DNA of 64,000 nucleotides from positions 1 through 64,000 of the forward strand of contig CAVPFW010000013.1 in NCBI GenBank assembly GCA_963703855.1. The letters are read 5' to 3'. Within the stretch, counting starts at the first letter, position 1. Each line of letters starts with the position of its first letter. The notes under the pieces were generated by a model. It made no database searches. It was not told the DNA's origin and was given only the letters and a program-made list of their open reading frames with translations. The translations under genes and the position numbers were made by a program. This DNA is from AP-15 sp963703855. Lineage in GTDB: Bacteria; Pseudomonadota; Alphaproteobacteria; ATCC43930; CGMCC-115725. Positions 8,466 to 18,525 of the stretch are shown here, piece after piece.

Positions 8466-9182
8466 ATGGCCACGGTCCGATTAGACAGCGACGAGCGCCG
8501 CAAGGCGATCGTCGCCGCAGCGTTGCCGCTGTTCGCCCGCAAGGGCTTCGCCGGCACCACGACCAAGGAGCTGGCCGAAGCGGCGAGCATCTCCGAGGCG
8601 CTGCTGTTCCGTCACTTCCCGAGCAAAAAGAACCTTTATGGCGAGATCTTGCGGCTCGGCTGCGCCGCCGATCCGGCGCTCGAAAGGCTGGCTGCGCTCG
8701 ACCCGTCGACCGTGACGTTGGTCCGCATGGTTCGTTTCATGGTGCGCTATTTTCTGCTCGCCGGCGACGCCGAGCGGAACGAGCGCGACTCGCGGCTGCG
8801 CTTGGTCCTGCACAGCTTTCTCGAGGACGGCGAGTACGCCCGCGAGCTGTTCGAAACGATCTTCGAGCGGGTCCATCCGCTGTTTGCGGCCTCGGTGGCG
8901 GCGGCGACCGCAGCCGGCGATCTGGTGTGCGGCTCGATCGCTTCGGCCAACCGCTTCTGGTTCGGCCATCACGTCGCCGTGATGATGGCGTTCGTGCTGT
9001 TGCCGGCGCGAGCCTGCCTGTCCTACCACGGGACCCTGGCGGCGCTGGGCGAGGAGACCACCTGGTTCATCCTGCGCGGCATCGGCCTGACCGACGCGGC
9101 AATTGCTGCCTCGCTCGCCAGCAATGCGCAAAATCCGCTCGAACCCGCTTTCCCCGCTACCGGAGCAGCCGATGGACGGTGA
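8466..9182 (+). CDS. TetR/AcrR-family transcriptional regulator
   Basis: A 238-residue regulator. The N-terminal helix-turn-helix is plain: AIVAAALPLFARKGFAGTTT, KELAEAASISEALLFRHFPS, KKNLYGEIL. The C-terminal half is the variable ligand-binding domain, with a hydrophobic helix near HHVAVMMAFVLLPA. The start lies only about 11 bases from the operator half-site. It overlaps the membrane fusion protein gene, so regulator and pump are probably one transcript and the regulator likely represses both until a toxic ligand binds. Confidence 0.9.
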   Translation: MATVRLDSDERRKAIVAAALPLFARKGFAGTTTKELAEAASISEALLFRHFPSKKNLYGEILRLGCAADPALERLAALDPSTVTLVRMVRFMVRYFLLAGDAERNERDSRLRLVLHSFLEDGEYARELFETIFERVHPLFAASVAAATAAGDLVCGSIASANRFWFGHHVAVMMAFVLLPARACLSYHGTLAALGEETTWFILRGIGLTDAAIAASLASNAQNPLEPAFPATGAADGR

Positions 9183-10401
9183 GCAGATGGCGAACGCACC
9201 TGGGCGGGTCCTGGCCCCGGATCGGGTCCTGCGCGAGCGCGACGACAGCGGGCGGAGCGCGGCGCCCCGGCCGAAGACGGGCCGTTGGCTCGTCATCGTC
9301 GGGCTGCTGCTGGTCGTGGTGCTCGGCGGGCTCTATGGGTTCAACCGCTTCCGCACGCAGGCGATCGCCAACTTTTTCGCTCACAACAAGCCGCCGCCGG
9401 TGCAGATCAGCGCAGTCACGGTCGAGACCCGATCGGTCCCGCGCTTTGCCCCCGGCATCGGCTCTATAACTGCGGTGCACCAGGTCACGATCAACCCCGA
9501 GGTCGGCGGCCGGGTCACCAAGATCTTTTTCGAGCCGGGGCAGAAGGTAAAGGCGGGCGATCCCCTGGTGCAGATAAACGACGGGCCCGACCGCGGCGAC
9601 CTCGCCGACTATCAGGCGCAGGCGCGGCTCGCCACAATCAAATTGGCGCGCTCCAGGGAACTCGTTAAACGCCAGTTCACGCCGCAGGAGACGGTCGACG
9701 AAAACCAGAGCCAACTCGATCAGATGAACGCTTTGATTCAGAAGACCGGGGCGATCATCGCGCAAAAGCTGATCCGCGCCCCGTTTTCCGGAGAGCTCGG
9801 CGTCCGCCAGATCGATCTGGGGCAATACCTCAATGCCGGCGCCCCGATCGTGACCTTGACCGATCTGTCGACGCTCTACATCAATTTCACCTTGGCCTCG
9901 CAGCTGCGTTCGCAGATATCGGTCGGACAACGGGTGAATGTCAGCTCCGACGCCTTCCCCGGCCGCGTCTTCACGGCAAAGATCACGACGATAGAACCGC
10001 AGATCAGCGCCGATACGCGGACGATGCAGGTCCAGGCGACGATGGCCAACCCGGGCGAGGCGCTGTTGCCGGGCATGTTCGTCGATGCCGCGGTGGTGCT
10101 GCCCGCGCAGCCCGACACGACCGTCGTGCCCGAGACCGCTGTCGAGTACACGCTCTACGGCGACAGCGTTTACGTGATCCGCCGGGATGGCAAGGACGCC
10201 GGCGGTCACGCGATCCTGAAAGCCGAGCGCACCCCGGTAAAGACCGGGACGCGCTGGGACGGCAAGGTGGCGATCCTCTCGGGGCTCAAACCCGGCGAGC
10301 AGATCGTCGCCGCCGGCCAGGTCAAGGTGCAGAACGGCTCGCAGGTCGCGGTCACCGGCTCGCCGCCGCCGCAGCCGCCGGCCGAGCCGAGCCTGCACTG
10401 A
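9172..10401 (+). CDS. RND efflux periplasmic adaptor (membrane fusion protein)
   Basis: A 409-residue HlyD/AcrA-type adaptor. After a basic, cytoplasmic N-terminus comes one membrane anchor (WLVIVGLLLVVVLGGLYGF), the lipoyl half GSITAVHQVTINPEVGGRVT and FEPGQKVKAGDPLVQIND, a helical hairpin, the second lipoyl half FSGELGVRQIDLGQYLNAGA, and a beta-barrel ending in LKPGEQIVAAGQVKVQNGSQ. ATG 9172 (GGAG seven bases upstream) overlaps the TetR gene by 11 bases. It bridges the inner-membrane pump downstream to an outer-membrane channel not encoded here. Confidence 0.9.
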   Translation: MDGEQMANAPGRVLAPDRVLRERDDSGRSAAPRPKTGRWLVIVGLLLVVVLGGLYGFNRFRTQAIANFFAHNKPPPVQISAVTVETRSVPRFAPGIGSITAVHQVTINPEVGGRVTKIFFEPGQKVKAGDPLVQINDGPDRGDLADYQAQARLATIKLARSRELVKRQFTPQETVDENQSQLDQMNALIQKTGAIIAQKLIRAPFSGELGVRQIDLGQYLNAGAPIVTLTDLSTLYINFTLASQLRSQISVGQRVNVSSDAFPGRVFTAKITTIEPQISADTRTMQVQATMANPGEALLPGMFVDAAVVLPAQPDTTVVPETAVEYTLYGDSVYVIRRDGKDAGGHAILKAERTPVKTGTRWDGKVAILSGLKPGEQIVAAGQVKVQNGSQVAVTGSPPPQPPAEPSLH

Positions 10402-10416
10402 CGCCCGGATACGCTC

Positions 10417-13400
10417 ATGTCGTTCACCGACATCTTTATCCGCCGGCCGGTGCTGGCGCTGGTTGTCAGCCTCTTGATCCTGCTGATCGGGCTGCGCGCG
10501 ATGATGGGCCTGCCGATCCGGCAGTACCCCAAGCTGTCGAACACGACGATCACCATCACCACGATCTATCCCGGCGCATCGCCCGATCTGATGCAGGGAT
10601 TTATTGCGACGCCGATCGAGCAGGCGGTGGCCTCGGCCGAGGGCATCGATTATCTGACCTCGTCCTCGGTCCAGGGCACCAGCACGATCACCGCCTACAT
10701 CGAGCTCAACTACGACCCGGACAGCGCGCTGACCGAGGTCATGGCCAAGGTCCAGCAGGTCAAATACCTGCTGCCGACCGGGGCGCAGGACCCGATCATC
10801 GTCAAGGCGACCGGGCAGACCACGGCGGTCATGTATATCGGGTTTTCGAGCGATGAAATATCGAGCGCCGCGATCTCGGATTATCTGACCCGGGTGGTCC
10901 AGCCGCTGCTGGTCACGGTTCCGGGCGTCGCGTCGGCGGATATTCTCGGCGGCCAGGTGTTTGCCATGCGCCTGTGGCTCGATCCGGCGCGGATGGCGGC
11001 GCGCGGCATCTCGGCGAGCGACGTGGCGGCCGCGATCCAGACCAACAACTACCAATCGGCGCCGGGCCAGGCCAAGGGTTATTTTACGATCACCAATGTC
11101 AGCGCCAATACCGGGCTGACCGATGTCGCCCAGTTCAAGGACATGGTCGTCAAGGCCAGGAGCGGCGCCCTGGTGCGGATGGACGACATCGCCAAGGTCG
11201 ATCTGGCGGCGCAGAGCTGGACCTCGAGCGTCGAGATGAACGGGCAGCATGCCGTGTTCATCGGCATCCAGGCCACACCCTCGGGCAACCCGTTGTCCTT
11301 GGTCAAGGGCGTGCGCGCGGTGATGCCCGAGATCAAGCGCAACCTGCCGCCTTCGGTCAAGATGCAGGTCGCCTACGATTCGACCAAATTCATCCAGGCC
11401 TCGATCGACGAGGTCGAGACCTCGCTCGGCTCGGCCGTCGCCATCGTGGTCGCGGTCATCTTCCTGTTCCTCGGCAGCATGCGCTCGGTGGTGATCCCGA
11501 TCGTGACCATCCCATTGTCCCTGGTCGGCGCCGGGATGATCATGGCGGCCTTGGGCTTCAGCCTCAACCTGTTGACCTTGCTGGCGATGGTGCTGGCGAT
11601 CGGGCTCGTGGTCGACGACGCGATCGTGGTTGTCGAAAACGTCTACCGCCACATCGAGCAGGGCCGCACGCCGGCCCAGGCGGCGCTGATCGGCGCGCGC
11701 GAGATCGCCAACCCGGTCATCTCGATGACCCTGACCCTGGCGGCCGTCTATGCCCCGATCGGTTTTCTCGGCGGCGTTACCGGCGCGCTGTTCCGCGAGT
11801 TCGCCTTTACCCTCGCCGGCGCGGTCATCATCTCCGGGGTCGTCGCGGTGACCCTGTCGCCGATGATGTGCTCGATGCTGCTGAGCCGCGAGATGCTGCA
11901 CGGGCGCTTCGTCGGGCTGATCGACCGGGTCTTTTCGCGGCTGGCCGGCTGGTATGGCCGCCGCCTCGAACGCTCGCTCGACTACCGCCCGGTGACCGCG
12001 CTGTTCGGCGCCGCGATCCTCGTCAGCATCGTTTTCATGTATTCGAACACCAAGTCCGAGCTCGCCCCCGAGGAGGACCAGGGGGTGCTGTTCGCGCTGA
12101 CCAAGGCGCCGCAATATTCCAATCTCGACTATTCAGAGGCCTACGGCCACAAGCTCGACCAGGCGTTCACCTCGTTCCCCGAGACCTTTCTGCGCTTTAT
12201 CGTCAACGGCCGGTTCGGGCCGAACCAGGGCATCGCCGGCATCATTCTGAAACCCTGGGGGGAGCGGTCGCGCTCGGCGCAGCAATTGAAGCCGCTGCTG
12301 CAGCGCAAGGTCAGCGCGGTCGAAGGGCTGAGCGCCTTCGTCTTCTCGTTGCCGCCGCTGCCGGCGACAATCGGCGGATTGCCGATCCAGATGGTGATCT
12401 ACTCGCCCGGCGACTACAAAACGATCTACCAGCAGATGGAGAAGATCAAAGCCGCGGCGCGCAAGAGCGGCATATTTATCGTCGTCGACAGCGATCTCGA
12501 CTTCAACCAGCCGGTCATTCAAGTCAAGATCGACCGCTCGAAGGCGCACGATCTCGGGGTCACGATGCAGTCGATCGGCGACACCTTGGCCCTTCTGGTC
12601 GGCGAGAACTATGTCAATCGCTTCAATTTGAACGGCCGATCCTATGAGGTGATCCCGCAGGTGCCGCGCGCCGATCGCCTGAATTCGGAGACCTTGACGC
12701 GTTACTACGTCAAATCCGCCTCGGGTCAGCCGGTGCCGCTGTCCAACCTCGTCAGCCTGAAGATCGCAACCGAGCCCAATGCGCTGACGCAATACAATCA
12801 GCTGAATTCCGCGACCTTCCAGGCGGTGCCGATGCCGGGGGTGACCACCGGCCAGGCGATCGACTTTCTCGAATCCCAGGCGAAGGACCTGCCCGCCGGG
12901 TTCAGCCACGACTACCTTTCGGATTCGCGCCTCTACGTGCGCGAGGGCAACCAGCTCGCCGTCACCTTCGTCTTTGCGCTGATCATTATTTTCCTGGTGC
13001 TGGCGGCGCTGTTCGAGAGCTTGCGCGACCCCCTGGTGATCCTGGTCAGCGTGCCGATGTCGATCTGCGGGGCGATGTTGCCGCTGTTTTTCGGCCTGGC
13101 GACGATGAACATCTACACCCAGGTGGGGCTCGTCACTCTGATCGGGCTGATCAGCAAGCACGGCATCCTGATGGTCGCCTTCGCCAATGAACTGCAGGTC
13201 AGCGAGCAGCTCGACCGCCGGCGCGCGATCGAGCGGGCCGCACGGGTGCGGCTGCGCCCGATCCTGATGACGACCGCGGCGATGGTGGTCGGGCTGGTGC
13301 CGTTGCTGACCGCGACCGGGGCCGGGGCGGCGAGCCGCTTTTCGATCGGCATCGTCGTCGTCGCCGGCATGTCGATCGGGACTCTGTTCACGCTTTTCGT

Positions 13401-13488
13401 TCTGCCCGCGGTCTATACCGTGCTGGCCAAGGACCACCTCGCCGCCGCGCAATCGACCCGGACGCGCGAGCTCGCCCAGGTTTCGTAA
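10417..13488 (+). CDS. RND multidrug efflux permease (HAE1/AcrB-MexF type)
   Basis: A full-length 1023-residue proton-driven exporter. It starts MSFTDIFIRRPVLALVVSLL, has the porter signature IPVVTIPLSL-like stretch before the LAIGLVVDDAIVVVENV helix whose paired aspartates carry protons, and the second half repeats the layout (LVLAALFESLRDPLVIL, GLISKHGILMVAFANEL). Starts 15 bases after the adaptor gene. Together they form a two-gene pump operon under the TetR protein upstream. Substrates are likely lipophilic toxins, not determinable here. Confidence 0.93.
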   Translation: MSFTDIFIRRPVLALVVSLLILLIGLRAMMGLPIRQYPKLSNTTITITTIYPGASPDLMQGFIATPIEQAVASAEGIDYLTSSSVQGTSTITAYIELNYDPDSALTEVMAKVQQVKYLLPTGAQDPIIVKATGQTTAVMYIGFSSDEISSAAISDYLTRVVQPLLVTVPGVASADILGGQVFAMRLWLDPARMAARGISASDVAAAIQTNNYQSAPGQAKGYFTITNVSANTGLTDVAQFKDMVVKARSGALVRMDDIAKVDLAAQSWTSSVEMNGQHAVFIGIQATPSGNPLSLVKGVRAVMPEIKRNLPPSVKMQVAYDSTKFIQASIDEVETSLGSAVAIVVAVIFLFLGSMRSVVIPIVTIPLSLVGAGMIMAALGFSLNLLTLLAMVLAIGLVVDDAIVVVENVYRHIEQGRTPAQAALIGAREIANPVISMTLTLAAVYAPIGFLGGVTGALFREFAFTLAGAVIISGVVAVTLSPMMCSMLLSREMLHGRFVGLIDRVFSRLAGWYGRRLERSLDYRPVTALFGAAILVSIVFMYSNTKSELAPEEDQGVLFALTKAPQYSNLDYSEAYGHKLDQAFTSFPETFLRFIVNGRFGPNQGIAGIILKPWGERSRSAQQLKPLLQRKVSAVEGLSAFVFSLPPLPATIGGLPIQMVIYSPGDYKTIYQQMEKIKAAARKSGIFIVVDSDLDFNQPVIQVKIDRSKAHDLGVTMQSIGDTLALLVGENYVNRFNLNGRSYEVIPQVPRADRLNSETLTRYYVKSASGQPVPLSNLVSLKIATEPNALTQYNQLNSATFQAVPMPGVTTGQAIDFLESQAKDLPAGFSHDYLSDSRLYVREGNQLAVTFVFALIIIFLVLAALFESLRDPLVILVSVPMSICGAMLPLFFGLATMNIYTQVGLVTLIGLISKHGILMVAFANELQVSEQLDRRRAIERAARVRLRPILMTTAAMVVGLVPLLTATGAGAASRFSIGIVVVAGMSIGTLFTLFVLPAVYTVLAKDHLAAAQSTRTRELAQVS

Positions 13489-13567
13489 ACGTCTCGGCGG
13501 CTCGAGCCTGGCGTCGACAATTGGCCGAGCCCCCGGACCTTCACGGGAAAGAGGGTAATAACGCCGG

Positions 13568-13603
13568 AAAGGGGGTAATGCGGGGTTTGTCATTACCCCC
13601 TTT
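13568..13603. terminator. Perfect 13-bp hairpin between convergent RND and fic genes
   Basis: AAAGGGGGTAATG (13568-13580) pairs perfectly with CATTACCCCCTTT (13591-13603) around a 10-base loop. On the minus strand it starts at the fic stop codon, and it lies about 80 bases beyond the RND stop, so it could end transcription from both sides. No T tract follows on either strand, so it is a strong structure rather than a classical intrinsic terminator. A partial extra copy of the arm (GGAAAGAGGGTAAT) lies just before it. Confidence 0.6.
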
Positions 13604-14683
13604 AGCCCGCTGTTCCCCCAATTCGGGGCGCTTCCACCTTTCGCCAGCGCGCGCCGCGACCTCGGCCGATCGCCTTAAGGCGACCCGCATCACGCTCGCT
13701 GCGCAGCACGTGGCGCAGCATATCCCAGCCGACGCTCGGGCAGCGTTGATGCAGCTCGGAAACCGAAAAATCGCCAATCATCTGACCAAGCGCTTGAAGA
13801 ACCAGTTGAGATCTTCATCCCGCGTCCATCGCGCAGCTCGCCGACGTCACGTATGAACTCGTCGTAGGCAGCGCGTACGATACCGAGAAAGTAAGCAACC
13901 CAAGGCATTGGGTCGTGCGCGCTGGCGTGCCATCCCTGAGATGCGCGATAGAGCGTGTCGTAATAGCTTTCTTTGGTCTGCTCGATCAACCGCTCCAGCG
14001 AGATATAGCGAGCGACCTCGATACTCTTCGCGATAGAGCAGCAAGACAGTCAGCAACCGCACCATGCGGCCGTTCCCGTCCAGGAAAGGATGGATGCACA
14101 GGAAATCAAGGACGTAGAGCGCGACTAGGATCACCGGGTCCACCTCGCTGTCACCGGCCTTCTCATATGATCGATGCAACTCCTCCATCGCAGCCGGTGT
14201 GCGCCATGCTGGCGTCGGCGCAAAGCGCACGAACCGGGAGCCGTCCGGCCGCGTTTCGGTAATCATATTGTCGGTCAGCTTCCAGCTTCCGGCACTTGAA
14301 CCGTCGACGAACCGGAACAAATCGCGATGGAGCTGAAGCACTAGGTTCGGCGTCAATGGCATGTAATCGTGACGATCGTGTATAAGTTGCAGCACGTTCC
14401 TATAGCCGGCGATTTCGCCCTCTGAGCGGTTGTCGCGCTTTGGCTCTTCATTTCGGCGAACAAGCACCTCGATCGCCGTGCGCGGCAGGGTCACGCCTTC
14501 GAGGCGGTTCGACGACTCTGTGCTTTCTATGATTGCGACCTGCCGCAGGTTCTCCAGCACGTCGGGAGCCCGCTCCTTGAACAGATCCTGCCTGCCCTTG
14601 CCTTCGGCAATTCCGCGTATGACGGTTACGACATCGTGTGTCAGTCGCAGATTATCGAGAACCGATGGCTTGAACGAACTCAT
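13602..14683 (-). pseudogene. fic: Fic/DOC-family adenylyltransferase, two frameshifts
   Basis: Reconstructed as about 360 residues. The start region has the autoinhibitory helix motif (IESTESSNRLEGVTL) and the active-site loop HPFLDGNGRMVRLLT, whose His, Asp and Arg carry out AMP transfer to protein hydroxyls. After LLLYREEY one extra base near 14014-14021 shifts the frame (VARYISLERLIEQTKESYYD follows in the next frame); a second extra base near 13810 restores a C-terminal winged-helix stretch (QALGQMIGDFSVSELHQRCP) ending at a TAA at 13602-13604. All parts of a normal class II Fic protein are present, so the gene was whole until recently, or is whole and mis-sequenced. Confidence 0.8.
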
Positions 14684-14778
14684 GGGGGGTTCCCGGGCCT
14701 ACGCTGAGCGAAGCGAACTCGGCTACGAGGTTCGCCGCCGCCTTCAGGTGGGCTGTGATGTCCTTGAAGGCAAGGAAA

Positions 14779-14856
14779 CGGTAGGCCGCGAGGATTTGAA
14801 CCCGCGACCACACCGCTATGAGCGGCGCGTTCTGACCGGCTGGAACGTACGGGCCC
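14779..14856 (-). pseudogene. Decayed tRNA with CAU anticodon
   Basis: Read on the minus strand from GGGCCCGTACG (14856) this matches the intact tRNA at 16140-16216 over most of its length, including the anticodon arm (loop CTCATAG). The D arm carries two extra bases, the T arm no longer pairs with a seven-base loop, and the 3' end reads CCTACCG instead of CCTACCA. It is most likely a duplicate that is losing function. Confidence 0.6.
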
Positions 14857-14919
14857 GCGGACTCGAAGGTAACCGATCGCGGTTTTGAGCGTCGCCCCTC
14901 GCCCTGCCGTTGCGCTTTC

Positions 14920-14964
14920 GCCGCGCAGTCGACGCGGGCGCGCGAGTTCGCCCAGGTGTCCTGA
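14920..14964 (+). pseudogene. C-terminal scrap of a second RND efflux permease
   Basis: Fourteen codons plus stop read AAQSTRAREFAQVS, almost the same as the last residues of the intact pump 1.5 kb upstream (AAQSTRTRELAQVS). Synonymous and missense differences show it is a diverged copy, not an assembly echo. Nothing upstream of it is recognisably RND, so the rest of this second pump gene was deleted. Confidence 0.65.
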
Positions 14965-15003
14965 GCCCGCGCCGGTCCGGCCCGGCGTTACCCGCCCCCG
15001 GCG

Positions 15004-16066
15004 TTACACCGCAGGGAGCTGCGCGGCGCGGACATGCGCGGCGAGCAGCGACGAGAGCCGCGCCGGATCGCCGCGCGCCATGCCGCATTCGGTGGCGACG
15101 CCGGCGACGCGCGCATGGCGCCGCGCCGCCGCGAGCCGCGCCAAATCGCCTCCCTCGTCATCGTAATGGACCAGGCCCAGGTAGAGCTCGGTCCGAGGGC
15201 CGAGGCGCAGATTTTCGAGCGGCGCAAAATAGCCGTCGTCGGTGCGCTCCTTCGGCACCGGCATGTGGAAGAAGTCGATCGGCCGCGCGACGCCGGCGGC
15301 GATCGCATTCGCCATCTCGACCATGATCGCCATATCCTTCGGCTGCACGCAGTGCTCGTCGGCCGGGCTGCCGTAGCACAGGTGGTAGCCCAGTTCGATC
15401 GCCGCGGGCACCGCCTCGCCGATCCGGGTCAGGATTTCGATGGTCTCGGTGCGAAAATCGACCGGCCCCGGTTCGTAATAGCCCTTCCCATGCCAGTACC
15501 TCCTGGCACACATCCCATTGCACCGCGAGGCGGTCGTTGGGGATTGCCGCGGCGATCTTCGCAACCTCGCCGATCAAATGCGCGGTCAGCGCCGGCAGCA
15601 ATGCCGGCCGGTCAGACGGCACCATGTTGTTGTAGGTCGGCGCGATCGGCGTCGGCAGCGAAACCTGGAATTTGACCTTGGGCGGGATCGTTCCAGCCTG
15701 CTGCATGCGCTCGAACCGGCCCCATGAGGCGATCGCCATATCGGCATAGCCGGTGACGAAGCTGTCGGGATCGGGCGTGGCGCCGGGCCGCAGGCGAAGG
15801 CGCGGGATTTCGCGCAGCACCTTGCCGTCCCATTGGGTGAACTTGAAGGGCGGCACGTCCGTGGCCAGCTCCATCGCCGGGTTTTCGGCGAGCACACCTT
15901 GCAAGTAGCGGATCCAGGTCCGGCGGATGCCGGTCTCGCCGTCGGGCAGGCGCACGAGGTGCGGCCCGGCCGCCGCGGCGAGCGTGCCGAACACGGTTTC
16001 GGCATCGGGCAACGGGATGCTGCCGACAAAATGCACGATCGGATCTTTGCCGCGGTCTGCGGTCAT
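15004..16066 (-). pseudogene. MetE C-terminal-like (cobalamin-independent methionine synthase family) protein, one frameshift
   Basis: Starts at ATG 16066 behind GGGAGGG. The first 190 residues (IVHFVGSIPLPDAETVF, HLVRLPDGETGIRRTWIRYL, KVKFQVSLPTPIAPTYN, RLAVQWDVCQEVLAWEG) and the rest (YYEPGPVDFRTETIEIL, LGYHLCYGSPADEHCV, PIDFFHMPVPKERTDDGYF, YLGLVHYDDEGGD) belong to one TIM-barrel protein of about 353 residues. One extra base in the GGG run at about 15482-15486 splits it. The family resembles the catalytic barrel of MetE, but such stand-alone proteins usually have unknown methyl-transfer or carbon-sulfur roles. Confidence 0.7.
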
Positions 16067-16139
16067 GGCGCCCTCCCGGCGGCGTTGCGCGGTATCGTTG
16101 CGATCATGTTCCAGCCCGGCCACGGGATGCAGCGGCGGC

Positions 16140-16216
16140 TGGTAGGCCCGGCAGGACTCGAACCTGCGACTACACCGTTATGAGCGGCGCGTTCTGACCA
16201 TCTGAACTACGGGCCC
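16140..16216 (-). tRNA. tRNA with CAU anticodon, probably tRNA-Ile2 (lysidine type)
   Basis: Complete 77-base cloverleaf read on the minus strand from GGGCCCGTAGTTCAG to CCTACCA with an encoded CCA. The acceptor pairs 7/7 with one G-U; the anticodon stem CGCCG/CGGTG surrounds loop CTCATAA, giving CAU; the T arm GCAGG-TTCGAGT-CCTGC is perfect. A CAU anticodon means Met or the AUA-reading Ile2. The GGGCCCG acceptor and position next to rpoD favour Ile2, where TilS would modify the C to lysidine. Confidence 0.88.
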
Positions 16217-16253
16217 GTCGGCTACAGAATATCTCGTCGCGAACCCGGCGTCG

Positions 16254-16325
16254 CCCCTCACCCTCCCACGCCTTGCGCGGGCCCCTCCCTCTTCCCGCAG
16301 GCGGGGAGAGGGTTGGGGTGAGGGG
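16254..16325 (+). repeat. Interspersed palindromic repeat, copy 2
   Basis: GCCCCTCACCCTCCCACGCC opens and TTGGGGTGAGGGGC closes the element, with an inner CCTCTTCCCGC/GCGGGGAGAGG pairing. It lies between the tRNA and the end of rpoD, where a transcription end would be expected. Confidence 0.85.
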
Positions 16326-16340
16326 CTATCTTCAGCTCGC

Positions 16341-18419
<2,079 letters not shown>

Positions 18420-18525
18420 TCCACCATCCCTAAACAGGTTTCTGCCGGCCCGGCCAGGACCGGGCGCGAAAATGCCTCTCGATGCGGGTTTGCCGAGATG
18501 TTCCGCGATCGGGCGCGGCGTCGCG

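Noticed and set aside
9157..12114. A 985-codon open frame on the minus strand opposite the RND operon
   Set aside because: It is antisense to two clearly conserved pump genes, is rich in Arg, Asp, His and Gln, and has no recognisable motif. Such shadows are expected in high-GC DNA.
13541..13777. Small cysteine-rich minus-strand protein
   Set aside because: It is an out-of-frame reading of the fic C-terminal winged helix and the hairpin.
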